Assembly (NCBI RefSeq): GCF_001499855.1
Contig: NZ_LQIK01000003.1
Location: forward strand, 124,001 to 188,000
Origin: Mycobacterium sp. GA-0227b
GTDB taxonomy: Bacteria > Actinomycetota > Actinomycetes > Mycobacteriales > Mycobacteriaceae
DNA length: 64,000 nucleotides
Reading direction: 5' to 3'
A program made the position numbers and the translations under genes. Below the pieces are notes generated by a model that saw only the letters and a list, made by a program, of their open reading frames with translations, was not told where the DNA came from and ran no database searches. Below, in pieces: positions 34,001-44,500 of this stretch (position 1 is the first letter of the stretch; each line of letters begins with the position of its first letter).

Positions 34001-34567
34001 ATGGGCAGACTCATCTATGGCTTCAACGTGTCGGTGGACGGCTACATCGCCGACGCACAAGGCAACATCGACTGGTCTGATCCGAGCGAAGAACTGCACC
34101 AGTACTGGAACGACTTCGAGCGCGAGACCTCCCTGTCGTTCTACGGGCGGCGGCTCTACGAACTGATGTCCGCGTACTGGCCGACCGCCGACGAGGCTCC
34201 AGACGCCACTCCTCTGATCGTCGACTTCGCCCGCATCTGGCGCGACATGCCGAAGGTCGTGTTCTCGCGCACCCTGGAGTCCGTCGACTGGAACTCCCGC
34301 CTGGAACGCGGCGACCCGGTCGCGGTGGTGACGAAGCTGAAAGCCGAAACCGACGGCCAGTTGGAGGTGGCCGGCGCGACGCTGGCCGCACCGATCGTGC
34401 AGGCCGGGCTGGTGGACGAATACCGGATCGTGGTTGCGCCGACCGCCGTGGGCGGCGGCATCCCATTCTTCCCGACCCTGCCGTCATGGATCTCGCTGCG
34501 ACTGTTGGAAAATCGTACCTTCCCGTGTGGCACCGTCCTGCTGCGCTACGAGGCGAAACACGACTAA
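34001..34567 (+). CDS. RibD C-terminal domain (dihydrofolate reductase-like) protein
   Basis: A 188-residue protein. MGRLIYGFNVSVDGYIADAQGNIDW is the canonical first strand and loop of bacterial RibD-C/DHFR-like proteins. SFYGRRLYELMSAYWP and KVVFSRTLESVDWNSRL, then GATLAAPIVQAGLVDEYRIVVAPTAVGGGIPFF, continue the pattern. The fold binds NADPH and reduces pteridine or riboflavin-pathway compounds, though most members are uncharacterised. It stands alone and convergent with the methyltransferase. The region upstream (33767-34000) shows no gene. Confidence 0.88.
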   Translation: MGRLIYGFNVSVDGYIADAQGNIDWSDPSEELHQYWNDFERETSLSFYGRRLYELMSAYWPTADEAPDATPLIVDFARIWRDMPKVVFSRTLESVDWNSRLERGDPVAVVTKLKAETDGQLEVAGATLAAPIVQAGLVDEYRIVVAPTAVGGGIPFFPTLPSWISLRLLENRTFPCGTVLLRYEAKHD

Positions 34568-34646
34568 CGAGTCGATCCCCCCGCCTACCTTCGAGCACAC
34601 CAATCCCCCGACGCTGCATGAAGCGCTCGGAGGCGCCCTGTCGGGA

Positions 34647-35270
34647 CTATCCCGGCGTTACGTCCCGGCCGATCGGGAGCTTTCGCCAGGTCAACGCATA
34701 CCGGAACATCGGCAGCCGTCGCCATTGCACACCGGGGAGCTCCTCTTCCGCACACTGACGTACTTCCGAATACGAGTGCGCTGGCGGCCATACGGTCGGC
34801 GCGGTGTGCTCCCAATGGTTTCGACGCAACGACAGCCACCGGTGCTGGACCACGCCCAGCACGTCGACGGCGAAGTCCCAGGGACGTGTCGACCGCGCGA
34901 GGCCGACCACAACCAGAACACCCCCAGGCGAGGTCAGTTCCGCGAAGCGTCGAAGAGCGGACCGGAGATCAGGCAGGTGATGCAACGCAGCGACGGATGC
35001 GACCACGTCGAAAGTCCGCTGAAATCGGTGGGCCATCACATCGCCGAGAATCCAGTCGACACCTTCGACTTCCCCGCGCGCGGCTTCCAGCACGTCATCA
35101 TCCACGTCGATCGCCACCACCTCCGGGACTTTCTGACGTAGATCGGCGGCGAGCAAACCGTTGCCCGTCCCCACGTCGAGCGCGGAGCGAGCCTCAACAG
35201 GCACTGCATCGAGTACGAGCTGGTGGTAGTGAATGTTGTGATTCCAGCGCTGGGGCTGCTCTCCTCCCAT
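34647..35270 (-). CDS. SAM-dependent methyltransferase
   Basis: A 207-residue methyltransferase, started at ATG 35270 (MGGEQPQRWNHNIHYH). Motif I is ALDVGTGNGLLAADLR, followed by VVAIDVDDDVLEAARGE, GDVMAHRF and VASVAALHHLPDLRSALRRFAELTSPGGVLVVVGLA, typical of Methyltransf_11/25. An ATG at 35306 would add 12 residues. The N-terminal WNHNIHYHQ is found in methyltransferases annotated in actinobacteria as acting on small molecules. Convergent with the RibD-type gene and divergent from the VOC gene. Confidence 0.87.
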   Translation of the reverse strand: MGGEQPQRWNHNIHYHQLVLDAVPVEARSALDVGTGNGLLAADLRQKVPEVVAIDVDDDVLEAARGEVEGVDWILGDVMAHRFQRTFDVVASVAALHHLPDLRSALRRFAELTSPGGVLVVVGLARSTRPWDFAVDVLGVVQHRWLSLRRNHWEHTAPTVWPPAHSYSEVRQCAEEELPGVQWRRLPMFRYALTWRKLPIGRDVTPG

Positions 35271-35464
35271 AAGCGCAACGTTATCAACCGTTCTGCGAGG
35301 CAACACTTCTCAGATCGTCTGCATCGCAGCACGCGCCCGGGCCGCGAGCAATTGCGATCATGGAGTGTTCGTCGACTGGACAACGACGGCGTATCGCGTG
35401 CCGGCCTGCGGGCGACTTGCCGGCAAGGCGATGATTTTCGTCCTGCGGAGGAGTCTTACTGAGT

Positions 35465-35848
35465 ATGACGATGACAACGAGAGTGCTGAGCGTGTCGGTT
35501 CCGGTGGCTGACCAGGACGCAGCGCTGAAGTTCTACACAGAGGTACTCGGGCTCGAACTCCGCACCGACGTGGAAGTCTGGCCGGGTGCGCGACTGATCG
35601 AGGTCGCGCCGCCGGGCTCGAGCGTTTCGCTGGTCCTTCTTCCGCCCGACAGCGAGATCCCGGTCGCAATCCGGTTGGGCACCACTGATGCGCAACAAGC
35701 CCACGACACGATCCGCAAGTCGGGGGTCACCCTGCACAACGAATCGCTGGTCCTGATGGAGGGAATACCGGCGATGTTCTCCTTCACCGACCCCGATGGC
35801 AACGGCTTGGTCTACCTGGAGGACACCGATGGGTTCGACTCGCGCTGA
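35465..35848 (+). CDS. VOC-family glyoxalase/bleomycin-resistance-like protein
   Basis: A 127-residue single-module VOC protein. VLSVSVPVADQDAALKFYTEVLGLELRTD is the standard first beta-alpha module and FSFTDPDGNGLVYLEDT the terminal one, with Glu at the usual metal position. A strong GGAGGAG ribosome-binding site lies nine bases upstream. It starts a possible operon with DUF1905 (38 bases apart). Metal-dependent isomerase, dioxygenase or drug-binding functions are all known in the family. Confidence 0.88.
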   Translation: MTMTTRVLSVSVPVADQDAALKFYTEVLGLELRTDVEVWPGARLIEVAPPGSSVSLVLLPPDSEIPVAIRLGTTDAQQAHDTIRKSGVTLHNESLVLMEGIPAMFSFTDPDGNGLVYLEDTDGFDSR

Positions 35849-35886
35849 CCAACCGGCTCGGCGTATCTGCAAGGAGGACAACGGTC

Positions 35887-36171
35887 ATGGCGGATGCACG
35901 ACCATTGGACATCACATTCACCGCTCGCCTGGGCAAGGCACGCCCCGGTGATACCTGGACCTGTGTACAGCTTGCCGGCTCGGCGCAGATCTTCGGTACT
36001 CGAGGTCTGGTCAAAGTCGCCGGCACCGTCGACGGACAGCCGTTCACCGGAGCGTTCATGGCCCTGGGCGACGGAACCCACAAACTTCCGGTGGCTGCTG
36101 CAACCCGCAGGGCAATCCACAAGGGCGACGGTGACGAGGTCGAGGTCCATCTCACCGAGCGGTTGAACTAA
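35887..36171 (+). CDS. DUF1905 domain protein
   Basis: A 94-residue protein. The phrase DITFTARLGKARPGDTWTCVQLAGSAQIFGTRGLVKVAGTVDGQPFTGAFMALGDGTHKLPV with basic RRAIHKGDGDEVEVHLTER matches DUF1905, a small beta-barrel often fused to a YdeI-like domain, here stand-alone. An AAGGAGGA ribosome-binding site precedes the ATG. The function of the family is unknown. Probably cotranscribed with the VOC gene. Confidence 0.85.
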   Translation: MADARPLDITFTARLGKARPGDTWTCVQLAGSAQIFGTRGLVKVAGTVDGQPFTGAFMALGDGTHKLPVAAATRRAIHKGDGDEVEVHLTERLN

Positions 36172-36293
36172 CCGTTCTCTCATCGCTCGAAGCTCCCAAT
36201 TCCTTCAGCCGCAGTGCAAGTCGTCGTAGGGTCGGCAGAGGTCCACCTCGCCCGTCACGATCATCTGAGCACCGAGCATGGGAGAACACCACG

Positions 36294-36722
36294 ATGAGCG
36301 CACCTGATGATTGGAACACCCAGATAATCAACGAGTTCCGCGCCAACGACGGTCGCGTGGGCGGCAATTTCGAGGGCGCGCCGATGGTGCTCGTCCACCA
36401 CACCGGCCGCAAAACCGGCAAGCAGAGCGTCACGCCGATGATGTACCTGCCCGACGACGACGACCCTGACACCATCTATGTTTTCGCCTCCAAGGCGGGC
36501 GCACCGACGAACCCGGCGTGGTACTACAACCTCACCGCGGCCGGCACCGCACGGATCGAACTGGGTAGCGACACCCATCCCGTCAGCGCCACCGAGGTCC
36601 TCGGCGCCGACCGCGATCGCATCTTCGGCGAACAAGCCCGCCGCTACCCCGGTTTCGCCGAGTACGAAACGAAGACCGCCGGTATCCGCACAATCCCGGT
36701 ACTCGCACTCAAGCGCACCTAG
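36294..36722 (+). CDS. F420H2-dependent quinone reductase/nitroreductase family (Ddn-like, DUF385)
   Basis: A 142-residue split-barrel protein (MSAPDDWNTQIINEFRANDG). VGGNFEGAPMVLVHHTGRKTGKQSVTPMMYL and FASKAGAPTNPAWYYNLTAAG are the hallmark motifs of the Ddn/FGD-linked F420-dependent deazaflavin reductases of mycobacteria. ERYPGF-like ARRYPGFAEYETKTAGIRTIPVLALKR closes the domain. F420H2 would be supplied by glucose-6-phosphate dehydrogenase elsewhere. It reduces quinones or activates nitroimidazoles in relatives. A possible ATG 36294 with GAGAACACC upstream is used. Confidence 0.9.
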   Translation: MSAPDDWNTQIINEFRANDGRVGGNFEGAPMVLVHHTGRKTGKQSVTPMMYLPDDDDPDTIYVFASKAGAPTNPAWYYNLTAAGTARIELGSDTHPVSATEVLGADRDRIFGEQARRYPGFAEYETKTAGIRTIPVLALKRT

Positions 36723-36759
36723 CGGCGCTGCGGTTGCGGCTGTCGGTAGCGTGACGGCC

Positions 36760-37407
36760 GTGAACCTTTCTCGTATGTCTTCCTCCGTGGCGCTCGCGGC
36801 CTGCGCCGCCTCCTTGACCATGACGCTCGCCGGCTGCGGCTCTGACACGGAGGCCTCATCGACAACCACCACTTCATCGACAAGCACCTCCTCCCTGGCC
36901 GACGAGTTCATCCCCTCGGTTACCGAAACGGCGGATCCGGCCGCCGCAACGTGCCCGACGGCTGCGCCGCAAGGCGGTGGCACGCCGGAGTGGACGTTCA
37001 ATGGGGACACCGGCAGCGTCGCCGTCACCGGTTCCACCGCGACGGCGGCACCGCTTATCGAGGTCGAGCCGCCGTTCAGCGTGAGTGAGACCCAGGTGCA
37101 CACGCTGCAGGCCGGTGACGGACCGGTCGTCGCAGACACGGCCACGGTCTTCGTCTGCTACATGGGCGTCAACGGACGCGACGGGTCCGTGTTCGACAAC
37201 AGTTACGAACGCGGCATGCCGGTTGACTTCCCGCTCGACGGAGTCGTACCGGGATTTCAGAAGGCCATCGCCGGACAGAAGGTCGGGTCGACGGTCGCCG
37301 TCGCGATGACGTCGGCCGACGGCTACCCCGAAGGTCAGCCCACCGCTGGGATCCAGCCCGGCGACTCGCTGATCTTCGCGATCAAGATCCTGGACGCCTC
37401 ACGCTGA
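36760..37407 (+). CDS. FKBP-type peptidyl-prolyl isomerase, putative lipoprotein
   Basis: A 215-residue protein. An N-terminal hydrophobic stretch (VALAACAASLTMTLAGC) ends in the lipobox LAGC, so it is predicted to be secreted and lipid-anchored. A Ser/Thr-rich linker follows. The C-terminal half holds the FKBP core: VQ-like AGDGPVVADTATVFVCYMGVNGRDGSVFDNSYERGMPVDFPLDGVVPGFQKAIAGQKVGSTVAVAM and an end IFAIKIL. GTG 36760 is favoured; GTG 36751 and ATG 36775 are alternatives. It would assist folding of exported proteins. Confidence 0.86.
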   Translation: MNLSRMSSSVALAACAASLTMTLAGCGSDTEASSTTTTSSTSTSSLADEFIPSVTETADPAAATCPTAAPQGGGTPEWTFNGDTGSVAVTGSTATAAPLIEVEPPFSVSETQVHTLQAGDGPVVADTATVFVCYMGVNGRDGSVFDNSYERGMPVDFPLDGVVPGFQKAIAGQKVGSTVAVAMTSADGYPEGQPTAGIQPGDSLIFAIKILDASR

Positions 37408-37417
37408 TCCGAGACTG

Positions 37418-37744
37418 TCAGCCGCCACCGGTGACGATGTTCTTCGACAGGTGGATGAAAGCACCGTTCTTCCACACACCCCAACGGCCGCCCCAGCCGG
37501 AGAACCACACGACGGGCTCTCCGAGCCAGAACTCGGCAGGCTTCCGCGGCGCGTTGGGTGGCACTGGGTCCCCGAGCATCGGCCTCGGGGCGGGCCCGGG
37601 CGACTCCGCCGCCAGCGCCGGTGCCGGAGGTGGTGGTGGCGGCGGCTGCGCGCTTGCCGGAGCACCCAGGCCGACGATGCCTGCGGTCAACCCGCCTGCG
37701 ACTGCGACGACAGGTATCGCTGTCTTCAACAAGCTCATGAGCAC
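37418..37744 (-). CDS. Small secreted proline-rich protein
   Basis: A 108-residue protein. The N-terminus has a signal peptide (LLKTAIPVVAVAGGLTAGIVGLGAPASA) with cleavage likely at ASA|QP. The mature protein begins with a run of prolines, contains PAEFWLGEPVVWFSGWGGRWGVWKNGAFIHLS with many tryptophans, and ends NIVTGGG. It resembles short secreted Pro-rich mycobacterial proteins of unknown function. Convergent with the FKBP gene by ten bases. A putative -10 (TATAAG) lies upstream, after the terminator hairpin of the ThrE gene. Confidence 0.8.
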   Translation of the reverse strand: MLMSLLKTAIPVVAVAGGLTAGIVGLGAPASAQPPPPPPPAPALAAESPGPAPRPMLGDPVPPNAPRKPAEFWLGEPVVWFSGWGGRWGVWKNGAFIHLSKNIVTGGG

Positions 37745-37790
37745 GCCTCCAGCGGTAGACCGAATTCGATACTTAGAACTTATAACCTTC

Positions 37791-37817
37791 GTGTGCGGCG
37801 GCCAAACCGCCGCACAC
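37791..37817. terminator. Perfect hairpin downstream of the ThrE-type gene
   Basis: GTGTGCGGCGG (37791-37801) and CCGCCGCACAC (37807-37817) form an 11-pair stem with loop CCAAA. It lies 14 bases past the stop of the minus-strand ThrE gene, ahead of the secreted-protein gene. No U-run follows. Confidence 0.7.
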
Positions 37818-37830
37818 GTGTTTCAAGCTA

Positions 37831-39417
37831 CTACTCCTGGGGGTCCTCGTCGTCGTTGCCGGACGTGTCGCTGCTCTCGGGTTCTTCCGTCCCGTCGTCG
37901 GTCGACTCCGGTTCCAACGCGACGCTTCGCATCCGCGGGATGATCTCCGTCGGCTGATCTTCGGCCGGTTGTAGGCGCACGACACGGCCGACGGCCCGGC
38001 GCAGCCCAGGCGGTCCTTCCTTCCGGATGAAGTCGCCGATCCGGCCGGCGCGGAAGCGCAGCGGTGAGCCGAGGAACTCGCCCAGTACCACCCCGCTGCC
38101 GAGCGCGAGCGCAATCGCGATCGCCGACATCATCTGGCGGATGCCGTTGTCGAAGTTGCCGTCGACGGCGAAGGCGAATACGGCGCGGAAGACAGCCAGA
38201 CCCGGAAGCATCGGCATGATGCCCGCAGTGGCCGTCACCAAGGCGGGCGCTTGTCGGCGGATCGAGATCAGGGTGGCGACCAGACCGACACCGACCGCGG
38301 CGGCTCCGCTCGCGAATATCTGGCCGAAGCCCGCATTGCCGAGAGCGATCAACACCGCCTCGGCGAGTCCCGCCGCGAGTCCGGCGGTGAGGATGGCCCG
38401 CAGCGGTGCGTAGCTGGCAACGGTCAGACAGGCACCCGCCAGCGCCGCGCCGAATATTGCGAGAGAGATGGACAACGGTCGGCTCGGCGCGATGAAGGAT
38501 TCCGTCGCGTCGACGTGCAACGAGATGGAGACGCCAGCGATTTCGGCGATCTGCAAACCCGCGAGGATCCCTACGACGATTCCGGAGGTCATCAGCACCG
38601 CTTCCCCGAGCCGGGCGAGCGAGGTGAGCATGTAGCCGGTCACCGCGTCCTGCATCGCGCCCACGAATGTCAGCCCGGACAACAACATGACGATTCCGGT
38701 TGCGACCATGACCGTCGGACCCAAGTCGGCGTAGAGGTAAGCCGCCACGGCGACCGAGGTGGCTATCGCTGCTCCGGCCACCTGCTGGAAGAAGAACGGC
38801 GTGCCGATGCGGTTCAGCCTGCGGCCCACCTGGTCGATGACAGCCGACGTCACGGCGGCCAGGATGCAGGTCAACCAGCCACCACCGAGCAGCATCGCGA
38901 TGCCCAGGGCGAAGCCCGCCCATCCCACCGTTGCCAGCCAACGCGGATAAGGATGTGGCCGTTCGGACAGCTCGTCCATCGCCTCATGAGCCTGATCGAC
39001 CGTCACACCGCCGGAGGTGATCCGCTGGACGAGTTGGTCGAGTTCACCCAGTCGGGTGTAGTCGGTCGAACGAGCGTGCACGCCGCGGACGATGGTGACT
39101 GGCGGACTGTCCGCGGTCGGCAACGCCGACACGATGACCGTGGTGACGAAGATGTCGACGACACAGTCGGTCAGGCGGTAGGCCTGCGCCACGTCTTGAG
39201 CGGTCGCGACGACGTCGGCGGTACCTGACCCCGAGGAGAGCATCACCTCGGCGAGGCGGATCGTCAGATCGAGGACCTTGCGGGTGTGCAGGTCGCCCAT
39301 GCCGTCCGAACGGCGCCGCCGCTGCCCGGCGATGGGCGCTGGATCGCGTCGACCGCGCAGTGCACTTCGCAAACCACGACGGACGCGACCATTGCCGGGC
39401 GTTCGATCTAGCGCCAT
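37831..39417 (-). CDS. Threonine/serine exporter family (ThrE) membrane protein
   Basis: A 528-residue protein, the length of M. tuberculosis Rv3737 (from memory). The soluble N-terminal ThrE domain (LAEVMLSSGSGTADVVATAQDVAQAY, then FVTTVIVSALPTADSPP) is followed by roughly ten membrane segments. Mid-region FQQVAGAAIATSVAVAAYLYADLGPTVMVATGIVMLLSG lies within them. The C-terminal 60 residues are acidic and probably disordered (EPESTDDGTEEPESSDT). ATG 39417 is used. A perfect hairpin lies just after the stop. Substrate may be Thr/Ser or small peptides. Confidence 0.87.
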   Translation of the reverse strand: MALDRTPGNGRVRRGLRSALRGRRDPAPIAGQRRRRSDGMGDLHTRKVLDLTIRLAEVMLSSGSGTADVVATAQDVAQAYRLTDCVVDIFVTTVIVSALPTADSPPVTIVRGVHARSTDYTRLGELDQLVQRITSGGVTVDQAHEAMDELSERPHPYPRWLATVGWAGFALGIAMLLGGGWLTCILAAVTSAVIDQVGRRLNRIGTPFFFQQVAGAAIATSVAVAAYLYADLGPTVMVATGIVMLLSGLTFVGAMQDAVTGYMLTSLARLGEAVLMTSGIVVGILAGLQIAEIAGVSISLHVDATESFIAPSRPLSISLAIFGAALAGACLTVASYAPLRAILTAGLAAGLAEAVLIALGNAGFGQIFASGAAAVGVGLVATLISIRRQAPALVTATAGIMPMLPGLAVFRAVFAFAVDGNFDNGIRQMMSAIAIALALGSGVVLGEFLGSPLRFRAGRIGDFIRKEGPPGLRRAVGRVVRLQPAEDQPTEIIPRMRSVALEPESTDDGTEEPESSDTSGNDDEDPQE

Positions 39418-39468
39418 TGAGGTGCAGGATACTGACGCCGCGTCGCAGTGCCGCACCCAGCGCTGCCG

Positions 39469-40029
39469 CTAGTCGCCCGCAACTGTCACCTGCGCCGGCC
39501 CTCGGGCGGACACCATGGCCCAGGCGGCCACTCCCCCTGCGGCGGCCGACAGGACATGCCACACGCCGTGGTACTGCCACAGGCTGTCGGGTCGACACAG
39601 CGGCGAGCCGGATCGGCCTGCGACATAGGCCGCCACACCGAGCATGAAGACACCTGCCGCTGTGATCCACGCCGACCGCCGCTTCCCGCGAACGCCGCGG
39701 GCCAAGCCGACCATGCACAGCGCCCCCGCGGCGACGATAGGCCAGTCGTGGACCAGCCCCGCCCACGACGGCTGAGGGCCGTGGTAGACGACGCTGCCGA
39801 AACCCACTGCGACAAGCGCGGCTCCAGCCGCTGGCGCCAGGACTCCCCTACCCCGTAGGGCCCAGCACAGAACGGCCAGCCCGGCGGCCACGTACGCCAG
39901 GCTGGTGAGGGCCAGGACAGGTTGTGCCAACACTCCATCCGCGATCCGCTCGCAGTCCGAGTGACCGAACGTCGAGTGCCGCATGTCGATCAACCATACC
40001 GGCACCCGGCGTCCGAAAACGTACTGCAT
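39469..40029 (-). CDS. CREST-superfamily membrane protein (ceramidase/hemolysin III-like)
   Basis: A 186-residue protein with about seven hydrophobic segments when started at ATG 40029; ATG 39984 is an alternative. FGHSDCERI, GSVVYHGPQPSWAGLVHDWPI (Ser-x3-His then His-Asp) and QYHGVWHVLSA (His-x3-His) fit the conserved metal-binding residues of the CREST group of putative membrane hydrolases, which includes alkaline ceramidases and hemolysin III. A catalytic role in lipid amide hydrolysis is only inferred. The gene lies 39 bases from the ThrE-type start and may precede it in an operon. Confidence 0.75.
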   Translation of the reverse strand: MQYVFGRRVPVWLIDMRHSTFGHSDCERIADGVLAQPVLALTSLAYVAAGLAVLCWALRGRGVLAPAAGAALVAVGFGSVVYHGPQPSWAGLVHDWPIVAAGALCMVGLARGVRGKRRSAWITAAGVFMLGVAAYVAGRSGSPLCRPDSLWQYHGVWHVLSAAAGGVAAWAMVSARGPAQVTVAGD

Positions 40030-40061
40030 TGTCACGCAAAGATATTCGGCTCTCGTCGTCC

Positions 40062-40469
40062 TCAAGGGCAGGGCCCGGGAAGGAACAGTGACCAGCACCA
40101 TCCGGGCGGAAGCGGCGGAGTGAGGTTGGGAGGCGGCGGAGGCGGCGGCGGTGGTGCCTCTCCTTCGAAGATGTTCTGAGCGACGTTGCCCTGCCCGTGG
40201 TAGACGTACCAGTAAGTGTGACAAACGGTTTCGTCCCATACCACCGGGTTCACCCGCAGATTGCCGGTCTGCACCGGAGGATCCCCCGGACACCAGCGAC
40301 ATGGACCCGCGGGACTTTCATCCGGGCACCCGGGCCAGGCCTGCATCGGGACCGGGCGGCCCGGAAATGCCTGAGCAGTGCCCGCCATTGGTCCGACACC
40401 GGCGATCGCGACGCCTACCGACATCAGCACAGCGCCGAGGGTTCGCTTCGGGTTGGAAGTTGCGGTCAT
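40062..40469 (-). CDS. Small secreted proline-rich, cysteine-containing protein
   Basis: A 135-residue protein. A signal peptide (RTLGAVLMSVGVAIAGVGPMAGTAQA) is cleaved probably after AQA. The mature region has Cys pairs (PGCPDESPAGPCRWCPGDPP), a WDETVCHTYWYVYHGQGNVAQNIFEG core, a run of nine prolines and GWCWSLFLPGPC at the end. Even cysteine number allows disulfides after export. Similar in style to the protein at 37418-37744. Function unknown. It is divergent from the small ORF at 40623 by about 150 bases. Confidence 0.78.
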   Translation of the reverse strand: MTATSNPKRTLGAVLMSVGVAIAGVGPMAGTAQAFPGRPVPMQAWPGCPDESPAGPCRWCPGDPPVQTGNLRVNPVVWDETVCHTYWYVYHGQGNVAQNIFEGEAPPPPPPPPPNLTPPLPPGWCWSLFLPGPCP

Positions 40470-40622
40470 GTCTGTCCCTCGTGCTCATCGTCGTCCGCGC
40501 AAGGCGCCGTCGGGGCAATTACACGAAGAGTGTTCGGCTACCGATCCCAACTACCGAGCGGTTTCCTCAGCCGGTCACTGGGTATCGCAGTGCAGGAAAC
40601 CTGATGGACCAGGAGAGAATCG

Positions 40623-40763
40623 ATGAGCTCACCGGAACAGCCCGCGGAGGAAACGCCACAGGGCGACGACGTTGGACAGGCGGTGCCGCCGACCGCTCCG
40701 GCATATTCCACGCCTCCGCCGGAAGGCGTGCCCTCGGCTGACGACCAGGACGCTTCCGGCTGA
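40623..40763 (+). CDS. 46-residue hypothetical protein
   Basis: Short frame MSSPEQPAEE... to DDQDASG, 46 residues, with AGGAGAG nine bases upstream of the ATG. Composition is Pro, Glu, Asp, Ala and Gly-rich and intrinsically disordered, with no cysteine, no membrane segment and no signal peptide. The ribosome-binding site and the intact reading frame through this GC-rich DNA support a real gene, but the evidence is limited. It lies between the secreted protein and the DUF4383 gene, whose stop is convergent 31 bases later. Confidence 0.5.
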   Translation: MSSPEQPAEETPQGDDVGQAVPPTAPAYSTPPPEGVPSADDQDASG

Positions 40764-40794
40764 GCGTTCAGCGAAGGTCAAGTTCGGACACCGA

Positions 40795-41229
40795 TCACGG
40801 TCCCCGACGCAGATCGGCAAGCGAGTTGCGTAAGCCTCCATCCATGCGGATCTGAATACCGGCGACCGCGATCATCACCGCGGCGGTCACCAGGTGCACG
40901 ACCGCGTCAGTGATGTTGTTGGGGAACGTGAACACGTAGGCGACCTGGTGCGAGAAGAACGCCCAGATCCCGGGCAGTGCGCCGGCCACCGCCGCGACGA
41001 GCAGATACAACACCGACCACGACTTGCGCATCGCGAAAACCAGACCCGGCCCGAACAGCGCCAACCCGGCGACCGCATGCCAGCCGTTGTAGTCCATTCC
41101 GAGGATCTGCGCGGTCGGCGCATCCGGGCCGGTCGCAAAGCTCGGTTCGACGATGAAGCCGATCACCGCCTGGATGACGTGGAAGACGGCGATGACCAGT
41201 AGACCGACCTGGGCGAAACTCCACTTCAC
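40795..41229 (-). CDS. DUF4383 membrane protein
   Basis: A 144-residue protein with four predicted membrane segments: FAQVGLLVIAVFHVIQAVIGFIV, AVAGLALFGPGLVFAMR, VLYLLVAAVAGALPGIWAFF, and HLVTAAVMIAVAGIQI. NGWHAVAGLALF and FPNNITDAVVHLV are DUF4383 hallmarks, a family of unknown function often annotated in mycobacteria. The C-terminus is basic and cytoplasmic. The promoter region shared with the divergent MOSC gene holds a perfect inverted repeat (41269-41285). Confidence 0.85.
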   Translation of the reverse strand: MKWSFAQVGLLVIAVFHVIQAVIGFIVEPSFATGPDAPTAQILGMDYNGWHAVAGLALFGPGLVFAMRKSWSVLYLLVAAVAGALPGIWAFFSHQVAYVFTFPNNITDAVVHLVTAAVMIAVAGIQIRMDGGLRNSLADLRRGP

Positions 41230-41268
41230 GGTCGCACCTCCCGTTGGTGTCGGCAGCTTCGTCGTGGA

Positions 41269-41285
41269 TACTACGCTACGTAGTA
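41269..41285. promoter_or_regulatory. Inverted repeat TACTACG-CTA-CGTAGTA
   Basis: Perfect seven-base arms with a three-base spacer, midway between the divergent DUF4383 and MOSC genes. The arrangement suggests an operator for a TetR- or BlaI-type repressor, which is not encoded nearby. Confidence 0.6.
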
Positions 41286-41972
41286 GAGATGGTGAAGTAA
41301 CTTTCTGCGTTCCGAGTCGCCGCGCCGGCCGCCGTTACCCTGTGCGGGTGACGAAAGTGCTGTCGGTGAATGTCGCTCGAGTACGGGTGAATCCGGACGC
41401 GCCGTCGAGATCGACGGGCATCGACAAGGTAGCCGCCGCCCACGAGGTGATGGTGCGCGCGCCGGGCCCGATGAGGGGCGGCTTGGGCAGCGGGCTCGTC
41501 GGCGACACCATCGGTAATCCGAAGCTGCACGGCGGAGACGACCAAGCGGTATACGCCTACGCCCGAGAAGACCTCGACGACTGGGAAACCCGGCTGGATC
41601 GCCCACTCACCAACGGCATGTTCGGCGAGAACCTCACCACGACAGGGGTCGACGTCACGCAGGCGCGGATCGGCGAACGGTGGCGCGTCGGCACCGATGG
41701 GCTGCTGCTCGAAGTGTCCGCGCCGCGCACGCCGTGTCGCACGTTCTCGGCCTTTCTGCAACTGGACCGTTGGATCAAGACCTTCACTGAAGCCGCGAAA
41801 CCCGGTGCGTATCTTCGGGTTATCTCGCCGGGGACGGTGCGCGCGGGTGACGAGATCGTCGTCGAGGCCCACCCCGAACACGACGTGACCATCGAGATGG
41901 CCTTCCGCGCACGGATGTCCGACCCGTCGCTGCTCCCACAGTTGCTCACGGCCGATGCCCTGTCGGCCGAAC

Positions 41973-44434
<2,462 letters not shown>

Positions 44435-44500
44435 GGTCCGCAGACGTCGCTGGGCGGCCGCCTCGTGCGGTCGCCCGGTGTCGTCGGAGACAATCGCTGC

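Noticed and set aside
36478..36759. Upstream extension of the FKBP gene
   Set aside because: The in-frame residues overlap the Ddn-like gene and have no signal peptide; the lipoprotein signal begins near 36760.
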